A stretch of DNA of 48,448 nt from JBBQKF01 sp038326615 (GCA_038326615.1 JBBQKF010000014.1:1-48448), one strand, 5' to 3'; shown: positions 18,421 through 26,235, counted from the first letter of the stretch. Notes: generated from the letters alone by a model not told the origin. Numbers and translations: made by a program.

Positions 18421-18448
18421 TGACGGTTTAATCTGTTCATGTTATATT
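18420..18448 (+). promoter_or_regulatory. Strong sigma-A-type promoter for the ACT protein-hom-vanZ-like genes
   Basis: TTGACG at 18420-18425 and TATATT at 18443-18448 are separated by exactly 17 bp. The -35 starts where the 28-bp repeat array breaks off. Confidence 0.8.
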
Positions 18449-18452
18449 ATCT

Positions 18453-18479
18453 CACACGCACATATGTGCACGATGTGTG
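18453..18479. promoter_or_regulatory. Palindromic site just downstream of the promoter
   Basis: A perfect 12-bp palindrome GCACATATGTGC (18458-18469) is flanked by CACAC (18453-18457) and GTGTG (18475-18479). It lies at the expected transcription start, where a bound repressor would block initiation. It could also form a hairpin at the 5' end of the message. Confidence 0.55.
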
Positions 18480-18545
18480 GACACTAGCAGTTACAAGTTA
18501 ATATTATTACATGTTTTTAGCTAACATTAGGGTAAAGGGGAATCA

Positions 18546-18986
18546 ATGGCAGAAAGTGAATATTTCCTAGTAAAATCAGATGTTCTTCCTGAAGTTTTTC
18601 AAAAAGTAATAGACGTCAAAAGAATTCTAAGTTCCGGCAAAGCATCTTCAGTTAATGAAGCTGTAAATCTTGCAGGGTTAAGTAGAAGTGCATACTATAA
18701 ATACAAAGATGCTGTTCTTCCTTTTTATGAAACTTCCCGTGGAAAGCTTGTCACAATTATTTTTGTTGTTGAAGATTTTCCAGGGATATTATCTGGAATT
18801 ATCAATTGCATGGCAAATGCTAAAGCTAATATCCTTACAATTAATCAGAATATACCAATTAATGGGCTAGCAGACGTATCAATTGTTTTTGAGACAAATA
18901 AAATGTTAAAGCAGCTTGAAGAATTAATACAGGAATTAGGCAAAATACCAGGGGTTAGAACTCACAGGATTCTTGCGAGAGAATAG
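18546..18986 (+). CDS. ACT domain protein, UPF0735 (PheB-like) family
   Basis: 146 residues. The N-terminal about 65 residues (SDVLPEVFQKVIDVKRIL, NEAVNLAGLSRSAYYKYKD) look like a small helix-turn-helix-like region. The C-terminal ACT domain (about 70-143, VTIIFVVEDFPGILSGIIN) normally binds an amino acid. Members of this family often precede homoserine dehydrogenase in Firmicutes, as here. A regulatory or amino-acid sensing role for the downstream threonine/methionine branch is inferred. AAAGGGG lies before the ATG. The gene sits behind a strong promoter carrying a palindrome. Confidence 0.88.
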   Translation: MAESEYFLVKSDVLPEVFQKVIDVKRILSSGKASSVNEAVNLAGLSRSAYYKYKDAVLPFYETSRGKLVTIIFVVEDFPGILSGIINCMANAKANILTINQNIPINGLADVSIVFETNKMLKQLEELIQELGKIPGVRTHRILARE

Positions 18987-19267
18987 TCAACAAATAATAG
19001 TAATAATTAATATTTAAAAATGGAAAAATATATATTGTAAAAACGCATAATATTGAAAAGTTTAAATAGTAAAGAATTATATTATGTAGGGGGCATTAAA
19101 TTATTTACAATTATCAAAGATGATAAAATCTGAATAAATTTAGATTCTTCAAAAATTACTCGCGGCTACGGTAACGAAAGATAAAAAGTAAAGTAGATAA
19201 AAAGTAAAATAGATAAAACGATAACAAAGATTAAAAAAATAACAGAAAATTTTGTAGTGAGGTAGTT
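18987..19267. other. Spacer between ACT gene and hom, with a copy of the 17474 element and a short repeat
   Basis: The stretch 19128-19175 shares TGAATAAATT, AGATTCT, AAAAATTACT and ACGGTAAC blocks with 17474-17550 but has lost the paired hairpins. It is followed by two to three copies of AGATAAAAAGTAAA-type sequence (19180-19220). No gene is visible. Confidence 0.5.
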
Positions 19268-20506
19268 ATGGGCAACAATATAGCAATTTTTGGATTTGGA
19301 ATTGTTGGTTCTGGTGTAGCAGAATTATGCAAGATGAATAATGAGTCAATTTCAAAGAAACTTGGACAGGAAATTAAAATTAAGAAAATAGTTGATATTC
19401 GCGATTTTCCTGATTCACCATGGGCATCATGCTTTACTAAAAATGCAGAGGATGTTTTTTTGGATCCAGAAATCAAAGTTGTTGTTGAAACAATCGGAGG
19501 TATTGGAATTGCTTATGAATTTACAAAAAGAGCACTTGAATCTGGGAAAAGTGTTGTTACATCAAATAAGGAATTGGTTGCAACTCATGGACCAGAGTTA
19601 TTAGCACTAGCATATAAAAACAAGTTAAGTTACTCATTTGAAGCAAGTGTAGGCGGGGGGATTCCGATTGTCAGACCATTGAATAAGTGCTTGTCTGCAA
19701 ATCAGGTAGAGTCTATTTATGGAATATTGAACGGAACAACTAATTATATACTAACAAAAATGAAAAAAGATAAAATATCTTTTGATACTGCACTTAAACA
19801 AGCCCAGGAACACGGATATGCTGAACAAAACCCAACTTCAGATGTTGAAGGTCATGATACATGCAGAAAAATTGCAATACTTTCAAGCATTGCAACAGGG
19901 GAATTTATCGATTATCATAAAATTTATACCGAAGGTATAACAAAGATAACCGACAGAGATATCGCATATGCTGACACAATGAATTGTAAAATCAAACTTA
20001 TTGCTATGGCAAAAAAAGATTCTGAAAGTGTAATTGAACTTAGTGTTTCTCCTGCATTTATTTCAGTAGAAAATCCTTTAGCAGTTGCGGATGATGTGTT
20101 TAATGCGATTTTAGTTGAGGGAAATGCATTAGGACCTGCAATGTTTTATGGTAAAGGTGCGGGTAAACTTGCGACAGCAAGTGCAGTTGTGGCCGATGTA
20201 ATTGAAGCTATTCTGCACATAAATTTGACACCTCACAGAATGCTTTGGTCAACATCAGAAACAATTAAAATAAAAAACCACGATGAATGTCTTGTTAAGG
20301 TATTTATGCGTTTGACCGATGAAGAGGAGTCACGTGAAATTCTTGAGCAACTTGAAGATTATGCAGATGTCACTATTTTGCGTAAAAAATACGATGGTGA
20401 AATTGCTGTTATGGTTGGCGCGAAAACCCCAATAATAGAGAAAGACCTAGCAAAAATTATTGATTATAAAGCATCGTGTTTATCAATGATTAGAGTTTTA
20501 GCATGA
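19268..20506 (+). CDS. hom: Homoserine dehydrogenase
   Basis: 412 residues. The enzyme reduces aspartate semialdehyde to homoserine for Thr, Met and Ile synthesis. The N-terminal NAD(P)-binding motif is IAIFGFGIVGSGV. The catalytic domain has SYSFEASVGGGIPIVRPL, NGTTNYILTKM and DVEGHDTCRKIAILSS. A C-terminal ACT domain starts near 345. It is followed by a vanZ-like gene that overlaps its stop by four bases. Confidence 0.96.
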   Translation: MGNNIAIFGFGIVGSGVAELCKMNNESISKKLGQEIKIKKIVDIRDFPDSPWASCFTKNAEDVFLDPEIKVVVETIGGIGIAYEFTKRALESGKSVVTSNKELVATHGPELLALAYKNKLSYSFEASVGGGIPIVRPLNKCLSANQVESIYGILNGTTNYILTKMKKDKISFDTALKQAQEHGYAEQNPTSDVEGHDTCRKIAILSSIATGEFIDYHKIYTEGITKITDRDIAYADTMNCKIKLIAMAKKDSESVIELSVSPAFISVENPLAVADDVFNAILVEGNALGPAMFYGKGAGKLATASAVVADVIEAILHINLTPHRMLWSTSETIKIKNHDECLVKVFMRLTDEEESREILEQLEDYADVTILRKKYDGEIAVMVGAKTPIIEKDLAKIIDYKASCLSMIRVLA

Positions 20507-21057
20507 ATAAAAAGAGAGAAATGATTAACAATTCGAGAACTAATTTGAGTAAAAGAAATCAAATAACTAGAAAAAATAAAAATAATAGTATAAGCGTCTA
20601 TGTATATGGGGCAATTGTATTATTTTGGATGACGCTTATTTTCTTTTTTTCATCACAGGACGCAACACAATCCGGAGATTCAAGTTCTGAATTAACACAC
20701 GTTGTTCTTGATGCGCTTACCCAGTTAGGTATAATTTGTGCGTGTAACATTTCACCAGCTGAGTTTACAAGAGCAGAAGGAATTATTCGTACTTTAGCAC
20801 ATTTTTTTGAATATTTTGCTTTTAGTATTATTACATATCAATTCATAAGAAGCATTATTTCGAATAAATCAGTAAAAAATCTACTACTTCCATTACTTAT
20901 CTGTATGACTTATGCTTTAAGTGATGAAATACATCAATATTTTGTTCCTGGGCGCGCAATGGATATTATGGATTGGATTGTTGATTCTTCTGGGATATTA
21001 ATAGCATCCTTAATAATGTTTTTATTTCATAAGGCTAGACGTAATATTGAACAGTAA
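20503..21057 (+). CDS. VanZ-like membrane protein
   Basis: 184 residues. The basic N-terminal stretch (about 1-30) is followed by about four membrane helices. The VanZ-family signature is clear: FFSSQ after the first helix, RTLAHFFEYF, and DEIHQYFVPGRAMDIMDWIVDSSG-type sequence. VanZ relatives are linked to low-level teicoplanin resistance in enterococci, but the broad family has no settled function. Its ATG overlaps the hom stop (ATGA), so translation is probably coupled; a link to homoserine metabolism is not expected from family knowledge. Confidence 0.9.
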   Translation: MNKKREMINNSRTNLSKRNQITRKNKNNSISVYVYGAIVLFWMTLIFFFSSQDATQSGDSSSELTHVVLDALTQLGIICACNISPAEFTRAEGIIRTLAHFFEYFAFSIITYQFIRSIISNKSVKNLLLPLLICMTYALSDEIHQYFVPGRAMDIMDWIVDSSGILIASLIMFLFHKARRNIEQ

Positions 21058-21093
21058 TATAAACATATGAATACATAATAATTAAAAGCATAC

Positions 21094-21128
21094 AAAAAAT
21101 GAACCAAGTCATAAAACCTAGTTCATTT
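21094..21128 (-). terminator. Terminator of the zinc-ribbon gene
   Basis: AAATGAAC (21097-21104) pairs with GTTCATTT (21121-21128). Read on the minus strand, the stem is followed by a T run. It also lies after the vanZ-like gene and may work in both directions. Confidence 0.6.
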
Positions 21129-21160
21129 GTACAATCCCAATGTTACAAAACAAATATTAA

Positions 21161-21337
21161 TTAATATCTGTTATCGTAACCGCCTTGTGAACGTCTTGAA
21201 TTCTTGCGAGCTTTACGACAATCAGGGCAACGAGTTGGTTCATTCTCGAACCCTTTCTCCTTGTAGAATGCTTGCTCGCCTTCTGTGAAAGCAAACTCAG
21301 CTCCGCAATCTTTGCAGATGATCATTTTGTCTGGCAT
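21161..21337 (-). CDS. Small zinc-ribbon protein
   Basis: 58 residues with two CxxC knuckles (CKDCG and CPDC) spaced as in the probable zinc-ribbon family of small bacterial proteins, plus a basic Arg/Lys/Ser tail (RKARKNSRRSQGG). Such proteins are common in Clostridia and have no established function; RNA or DNA binding is a fair guess. The ATG at 21337 is placed nine bases after GGAGG; an in-frame ATG two codons earlier is too close. The message has an unusually long leader (about 115 nt) from the promoter at 21461-21489. Confidence 0.88.
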   Translation of the reverse strand: MPDKMIICKDCGAEFAFTEGEQAFYKEKGFENEPTRCPDCRKARKNSRRSQGGYDNRY

Positions 21338-21460
21338 AGTCATGTACCTCCTTAAAATAATCGGATTATTGGTTGAATGACAGGGATTTCGTGGCAATAA
21401 GGAGGACTGACCTCTTTAGAGTAGAAATAGTCGTCTGTAAACAATCTATCCGTTGAATTA

Positions 21461-21489
21461 ATTGTACCATACATGATATACTAATACAA
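21461..21489 (-). promoter_or_regulatory. Promoter of the zinc-ribbon gene
   Basis: On the minus strand TTGTAT (21489-21484) and TACAAT (21466-21461) have a 17-bp spacer. The distance to the start codon gives a leader of over 100 nt. Confidence 0.6.
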
Positions 21490-21568
21490 TAGTATTTGTA
21501 ATTTCCACTACTAAACTAGTTCTATTTACAAAAAAATATGTGTAAATTTTAATAATTACTATAAAATA

Positions 21569-21597
21569 TTGCATATTTACGCAAAATAGTCTATTTT
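21569..21597 (+). promoter_or_regulatory. Possible promoter of the HydS cluster
   Basis: TTGCAT (21569-21574) and TATTTT (21592-21597) have a 17-bp spacer, 34 bp before the first DRTGG gene. The -10 is weak, so this is tentative. No Rex-like palindrome was recognised nearby. Confidence 0.35.
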
Positions 21598-21631
21598 ATT
21601 ATAGAGAACAATTAAAGAAAAGGAGAGTTTC

Positions 21632-21985
21632 ATGAAATTAATCGATTGTATTTCATTATTAAATGCAAAATTATTAGTGCCAGTAGAAGATATGGAAATT
21701 GAAATAAGAGTTGCCTGTGGTGCTGATTTAATGAGCGATGTTATGGCTTTTGCCTGTTCATCTAACGAAATGATGTTAACAGGACTTGTAAATCCTCAGA
21801 CAATAAGAACTGCAGAAATGATGGATGTAAAAGCTGTTGTTTTTGTAAGAGGGAAAATGCCTGATGCAAATATGTGCGAACTTGCAAAGCAAAAATCAAT
21901 ATGTCTTTTATCAACTCCACTACCAATGTTTACGACATGTGGTAGGCTTTATTCTGCAGGAGTAAAAGGGAAAGGGGAAAACTGA
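21632..21985 (+). CDS. DRTGG-domain-like protein (first copy)
   Basis: 117 residues forming a stand-alone DRTGG-type domain (ISLLNAKLLVP, VACGADLMSDVMAF, KAVVFVRGKMPD). DRTGG domains are suspected ligand or nucleotide sensors and occur beside CBS domains, phosphotransacetylases and hydrogenase genes. It resembles the 24040 protein in layout (CGADLMSDVMAF against YAGDMLSWVMSH). It starts the HydS cluster, with AAAGGAGAG before the ATG, and the GHKL ATPase follows directly. This gene set accompanies HydABC hydrogenase operons in Thermotoga and Clostridia. Confidence 0.8.
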   Translation: MKLIDCISLLNAKLLVPVEDMEIEIRVACGADLMSDVMAFACSSNEMMLTGLVNPQTIRTAEMMDVKAVVFVRGKMPDANMCELAKQKSICLLSTPLPMFTTCGRLYSAGVKGKGEN

Positions 21986-21986
21986 C

Positions 21987-22412
21987 TTGGAAAACTTATG
22001 CCTTGAATTTCCAATACGTGGAAGTGACTTCATCAATGCAGGTGAAGCGTCAAGCGGTATGAAAAAAGCACTTACTAGACTTGGTGTTGACCCTGCATCA
22101 ATTAAAAGAGCCGCAATTGCAATGTACGAAGCAGAAATTAATGCAGTTATTCATGCAGGTGGTGGTGATGCAAATATTAGTATTTTCTATGACCATATTG
22201 TAATTAAAATTAAGGATAATGGACCTGGAATACCTGACATCGAACTTGCAATGAAGGAAGGCTGGTCAACTGCCCCTGACTCTGCAAGAGAAATGGGATT
22301 TGGAGCGGGAATGGGATTACCAAATATAAAAAAACATTCTGATTCTATGAATATTGAAACAGAAATTTGTAAGGGCACAACTATTACGATCATTATAAAT
22401 TTTAAAAAATAG
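21987..22412 (+). CDS. Stand-alone GHKL ATPase (RsbW/anti-sigma kinase-like)
   Basis: 141 residues consisting only of a HATPase_c domain: an N box with YEAEINAVIHA, a G1 box with IKDNGPGIPD, and a G2 box GFGAGMGLPNIKKHSD. There is no phosphoacceptor histidine domain and no membrane segment, so it resembles serine kinases of the RsbW/SpoIIAB type. The partner is unknown; the neighbouring DRTGG and HydS proteins are candidates. It starts with TTG one base after the upstream stop codon, with AAGGGG upstream. Confidence 0.82.
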   Translation: MENLCLEFPIRGSDFINAGEASSGMKKALTRLGVDPASIKRAAIAMYEAEINAVIHAGGGDANISIFYDHIVIKIKDNGPGIPDIELAMKEGWSTAPDSAREMGFGAGMGLPNIKKHSDSMNIETEICKGTTITIIINFKK

Positions 22413-22536
22413 AATTTTTAATGAATTCAGCAAAATTGTTAAATAATAAGAAATAATTTAATAAATTTATTCTATTAAAAATAGTAGAATAATATTAGGG
22501 GAAATTTATACAAAACTGTATAAGTAAATCTTAATT

Positions 22537-23973
22537 ATGAAATTGTTCAAAGCCAACCGGATGCAAGGATTGGATCGGGCACTTTGGAAGAATGAGACTG
22601 AGGAACGATTTGTGGAAGAATTAAAGCATACACATTCAGTTAAATTAAATATTGAAAAATGTGTCGGATGTACAAATTGTATTAAAAGATGCCCGACGCA
22701 GGCAATCAGGGTTCGTGATGGGGTTGCTCATATATCAGAGGGTAGATGTATTGATTGTGGAGAATGTATTCGTTCCTGTCCACATCACGCCAAAAGTGCA
22801 GTCACAGATCCTATGGAAATGACTTTAACTTACAAATTCAAGGTTGCTTTGGTAGCTCCTTCATTATATGCGCAGTTTGGTCCACCTGCAACAAGAAAAA
22901 GTGTCCTTGCAGCGATTAAAAACATTGGGTTTGATGATGTTTTTGAAGTTGCAATCGGTGCAGATATTATAACGTCGGCTTCTGTTAAAGAGCTGAAAGA
23001 AAACATATCTCATATTGATAAACCAATCATTTCATCTGCATGCCCTGTTGTAGTAAGACTAATCCAGATGAAATATCCAGGACTTATTGATAATCTTCTT
23101 CCATATGACTCTCCTATGGAAATTACAGCAGATTATGCAAGAAATGAAGTTTCAACAAAAATGAATATCCCGAGAAATGAAATAGGAATATTTTTTATTT
23201 CTCCATGCCCTGCAAAAAGAACGGCTGTAAGAATACCATACGGCGAAGAAAAATCAGGGGTTGATGGAGTTATTGCTATTTCGGATGCATATCCTTTGAT
23301 TTTGTCAAAACTCGAAAAAATGGACCTTTCAATTAAAAATTCTTTTGAACAAAGACCTGTGGCAGCTTGTGAAGGGATAAGATGGGCAAGTATCGGTGGA
23401 GAATCTGTCGCGTTAAATACCGATAGGTTTCTTGCAGTTGATGGTATACACAATGTTATTGATATTCTTGAAGAAATAGAAAATGAGCGTCTTAGGGATG
23501 TTGATTTTATCGAAGCAAATTCATGTATTGGGGGGTGTATAGGTGGACCTCTTACTGTGGCCAATAGATATTCTGCTAAAACAAGGCTTTCAAAATATGT
23601 TGATGCTGCGCGGCTTAATAAAATTAACAACCCCGAATCTGTATTTAAAACTGATAGTCATAATGCAAAGAAATGGTCAGTCCCTCTGTCTGGGAATGAA
23701 GCACTTAAGCTTGACAAGGATATTTCTGTTGCTCTAAAAAAGTATGAAACAATGCGTGACATAGAAAAAACATTGCCCGGCCTTGATTGCGGCGCATGCG
23801 GTGCACCTGATTGTGCAGCTCTTGCTGAGGACATAGTAAGGGGAGAAGCGACCGAAACTGATTGCATATTTAAATTAAAAGAAAGAATCAGAAGTGTTGC
23901 AGTTGAAATGTCACTGCTTGAATCTGCTATGTCTAAGCATACCGGAGCAATTAAAGAGATACCTGAAAACTAA
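22537..23973 (+). CDS. [FeFe]-hydrogenase-like HydS protein (sensory-type, no PAS domain)
   Basis: 478 residues. Two [4Fe-4S] motifs (C42/45/48/52 and C71/74/77/81) precede an [FeFe]-hydrogenase H-cluster domain (about 100-345). A C-terminal [4Fe-4S] domain (C418, C421, C426, C443; LDCGACGAPDC) and a short helix complete the chain. Four H-cluster ligand Cys are kept: C169 (SSACP), C224 (SPCPAK), C330 and C334 (SCIGGC). The proton-transfer Cys next to the first ligand is Ala168, and the Glu of the second motif is missing. These changes are typical of putative sensory hydrogenases (HydS, groups C/D). Slow or no catalysis with H2 or redox sensing is inferred. The N terminus is uncertain: GTG at 22612 is also in frame. 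Confidence 0.9.
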   Translation: MKLFKANRMQGLDRALWKNETEERFVEELKHTHSVKLNIEKCVGCTNCIKRCPTQAIRVRDGVAHISEGRCIDCGECIRSCPHHAKSAVTDPMEMTLTYKFKVALVAPSLYAQFGPPATRKSVLAAIKNIGFDDVFEVAIGADIITSASVKELKENISHIDKPIISSACPVVVRLIQMKYPGLIDNLLPYDSPMEITADYARNEVSTKMNIPRNEIGIFFISPCPAKRTAVRIPYGEEKSGVDGVIAISDAYPLILSKLEKMDLSIKNSFEQRPVAACEGIRWASIGGESVALNTDRFLAVDGIHNVIDILEEIENERLRDVDFIEANSCIGGCIGGPLTVANRYSAKTRLSKYVDAARLNKINNPESVFKTDSHNAKKWSVPLSGNEALKLDKDISVALKKYETMRDIEKTLPGLDCGACGAPDCAALAEDIVRGEATETDCIFKLKERIRSVAVEMSLLESAMSKHTGAIKEIPEN

Positions 23974-24039
23974 GTTTTTTTAGATTTCAATTATGAGAGG
24001 AGAGCATAATCAGGTGGATATTGATTATGCGGATGATAG

Positions 24040-24381
24040 ATGACAACAAAGGAAATTTTGATATGTATAAATGCAAAAGTACTTTGTGGAGAAAATTTGC
24101 TAAATAGAAAAGTTTGTGAAGGATATGCAGGAGATATGCTTAGTTGGGTAATGTCACACCTTCATAATGACCAGGCATGGTTTACTATTCTTAACAGTAT
24201 AAACGTAATTGCGGTAGCAACTTTGACGGATTGTCCTTGTGTAATTTTAACTGAAAGTGTTGTAATGGAAGAAGATGTCCTTAAAATGGCAATAGAGAAA
24301 GACGTGGTTGTTTTAAGCACTTTTCTTTCTACTTATGAGGCATGCGCTGCTTTGTCAACTTTTTTGGGTAAAAACAAATGA
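24040..24381 (+). CDS. DRTGG-domain-like protein (second copy)
   Basis: 113 residues, a second stand-alone DRTGG-type domain (ICINAKVLCGENLLNRKV, GYAGDMLSWVMSHLHND, PCVILTESVVMEEDVLKMA). It is distantly similar to the protein at 21632. A TAG stop directly precedes the ATG, so this is the earliest possible start; the ribosome binding site is weak. Its stop overlaps the PHP gene start (ATGA), suggesting translational coupling. Two divergent copies in one cluster suggest two binding partners or a heterodimer, which is inference. Confidence 0.8.
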   Translation: MTTKEILICINAKVLCGENLLNRKVCEGYAGDMLSWVMSHLHNDQAWFTILNSINVIAVATLTDCPCVILTESVVMEEDVLKMAIEKDVVVLSTFLSTYEACAALSTFLGKNK

Positions 24382-25103
24382 TTTTATCATGTGATCTGCA
24401 TATACACACTGCAATTTCACCTTGTTCGGAAAGTGATATGACTCCAGGAAATATTGTTGCGATGTCTAAACTAAAAGGACTAGACGTTATTGCAATAACA
24501 GACCATCAAAGTTGCGGTAACGTGTCTTCTGCAATGAAGATTTCTAAGGCCTTCGGAATTATCGTAATTCCAGGAATGGAACTTGAAACATCAGAAGAGA
24601 TTCATCTTGTGTGTCTTTTTACAACATTGGCTAATGCGCTTAAATTTGAGAAAATCATTAAATCAAGAATGCCGAATATAAAAAATAGAGAAGATATCTT
24701 CGGGGAACAATGGTATTATGATGAAAACGATGAAAAGCTAACGAAAGAAGAAAATCTTTTACTTGTACCATCCGATATTTCATATGAAGAAGCTTTTTTA
24801 TTTGTAAGAGAAAATAGTGGTATTTGCTATCCGGCTCATATTGACAGGGAATCATATAGCGTTCTAAAAACATTTGGCGAAATACCTAATGATAGTTTTT
24901 TAAATATTGCGGAAATATCTGCAAAATGCAACGAAAATGAATTTCGCGCATCTCATCCTGAACTTTCCGGATATGTATTTATACGTTCAAGCGATGCTCA
25001 TTCGTTAGGTGCAATACTTGAACAAGGGATGATGGTGGAAATTGCACAATTAGACGAAGATGAAAAGACTATTTCCCATATTTTTAAAGCATTGCGCCAT
25101 TAG
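24378..25103 (+). CDS. PHP-domain phosphoesterase
   Basis: 241 residues. The PHP metal-binding motifs are visible: DLHIHT at the N terminus, TDH near 42 (AITDHQSCG), a conserved His in CYPAHIDRESYS and the C-terminal SSDAHSLG. PHP proteins hydrolyse phosphate esters or nucleotides with two or three metal ions. The substrate is unknown. This gene always seems to travel with HydS in the arrangement known from Thermotoga (TM1420-TM1426 region), so degradation or formation of a signal nucleotide is conceivable but unproven. It overlaps the preceding DRTGG gene by four bases. Confidence 0.88.
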   Translation: MILSCDLHIHTAISPCSESDMTPGNIVAMSKLKGLDVIAITDHQSCGNVSSAMKISKAFGIIVIPGMELETSEEIHLVCLFTTLANALKFEKIIKSRMPNIKNREDIFGEQWYYDENDEKLTKEENLLLVPSDISYEEAFLFVRENSGICYPAHIDRESYSVLKTFGEIPNDSFLNIAEISAKCNENEFRASHPELSGYVFIRSSDAHSLGAILEQGMMVEIAQLDEDEKTISHIFKALRH

Positions 25104-25193
25104 TGCATGAGTGATATAATTTGTTCGCAGGAATTGAAGAAATTAAAATTTTTGCAAACTAAGAATAATGATCAATGTTGACAGGAGGATTTT

Positions 25194-25760
25194 ACGAGAG
25201 ATATTTCCTTACACTTGTTGGATATAATTCAGAATTCAGTGAAAGCGGGAGCAACATCCATTAAAGTTTCACTCGAAGTAGAGGCTACATTGGATGTTTT
25301 TTCGATTATTGTTTCCGATAACGGCTGTGGTATGGATAAGGGTTTTTTAAATAAAGTTATGGATCCTTTTACAACTTCACGAACAACAAGGACTGTAGGA
25401 TTAGGAATTCCATTACTTAAGGAAGCTTGTGAAATTACTGGCGGCAGTTTAGAGATATTTTCAGAAAAGGGAAAAGGAACAAAGCTTGAAGCGAAATTTA
25501 TACTTTCAAGCATTGACAGAATCCCAATTGGGAATATAGGTGATACATTTTTTGGTTTGATTTTAGACAGAGCTGATATGAATTATGTGTTAGAATTCAA
25601 GTGTAAAGACAAAGAATTTGTACTTGACCTTGAAGAAATCAGGAATCATCTTGGAGACGTTCCACTTAATGAATTTAGCGTGTGTACTTGGATTAAAGAA
25701 TCGATTGAAGAAGAGAAAAATAGTATTTTTGGAGGTATTTTAAATGAAATCATTAGCTGA
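25194..25760 (+). CDS. Stand-alone GHKL ATPase, probable ACG start codon
   Basis: 188 residues from 25194. The HATPase_c motifs are LLDIIQNSVKAGATSI (N box), VSDNGCGMDKGF (G1) and TVGLGIPLLKEACEITGG (G2). A C-terminal about 70-residue extension is not recognised. Family members begin with a Met followed by a short segment such as RDISLHLLDI. Here that segment is encoded in frame just before the first TTG (25215), and its first codon is ACG at 25194, five bases after AGGAGG. TGA at 25179 closes the frame upstream and no ATG, GTG or TTG precedes the conserved segment. ACG initiation or a start-codon mutation (or base error) is therefore likely. The 3' end overlaps the ferredoxin gene by 17 bases. 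Confidence 0.8.
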   Translation, partial: TRDISLHLLDIIQNSVKAGATSIKVSLEVEATLDVFSIIVSDNGCGMDKGFLNKVMDPFTTSRTTRTVGLGIPLLKEACEITGGSLEIFSEKGKGTKLEAKFILSSIDRIPIGNIGDTFFGLILDRADMNYVLEFKCKDKEFVLDLEEIRNHLGDVPLNEFSVCTWIKESIEEEKNSIFGGILNEIIS

Positions 25761-26112
25761 ACTGGACGCAATTCGCGCGAAGGCAAAAAATGACATGGCT
25801 GCAAGAAATGAAGCCGGTGCCAGAAGAATAGTTGTTGGTATGGCAACATGTGGAATCGCAGCAGGAGCAAGACCGGTTATGAATACTCTTGTTGAAGAAC
25901 TTCGCACCAGAAACATAAATGATGTGGCCGTTACAATGACTGGATGTATTGGTGTTTGCAGACTTGAACCAATAATTGAAGTCTATGAAGCAAATGGAGA
26001 CAAAATTACCTACGTCAAAATGGATGAATCAAGAGCAAAAAGAGTTATTTCTGAACATATAGTTAATGGGCAAATATGTAAAGACATTATGATAGGTGCT
26101 TACGAGAAATAA
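25744..26112 (+). CDS. Thioredoxin-like [2Fe-2S] ferredoxin (NuoE/HydC-like)
   Basis: 122 residues. The fold carries Cys at C36 (MATCGIAAGA), C68 and C72 (GCIGVC), with an extra C112. This three-Cys form is usual for the small (2Fe-2S) ferredoxins related to NuoE and HydC; the second Cys of the classical four is Gly/Ala here. In electron-bifurcating hydrogenases this subunit is followed by HydB and HydA. Here neither follows, and a terminator comes next. It may pass electrons to or from HydS or a partner encoded elsewhere. The start overlaps the ATPase gene. Confidence 0.88.
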   Translation: MKSLAELDAIRAKAKNDMAARNEAGARRIVVGMATCGIAAGARPVMNTLVEELRTRNINDVAVTMTGCIGVCRLEPIIEVYEANGDKITYVKMDESRAKRVISEHIVNGQICKDIMIGAYEK

Positions 26113-26164
26113 CAATAGGAATATTATAGTTTCGATTTGTCAGGCATTTGTTTATTATGACAAG

Positions 26165-26200
26165 AAACTTTACGAAGTATTTGCTTTGTAAAGTTTTGTT
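26165..26200 (+). terminator. Terminator at the end of the HydS cluster
   Basis: AAACTTTAC (26165-26173) pairs with GTAAAGTTT (26188-26196), with an inner AAG/CTT pairing, followed by TTGTTT. It supports the view that the cluster ends with the ferredoxin gene. Confidence 0.65.
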
Positions 26201-26235
26201 TATTAAAATGGAAGGGTCAGTAGTTGGTGAAATAA

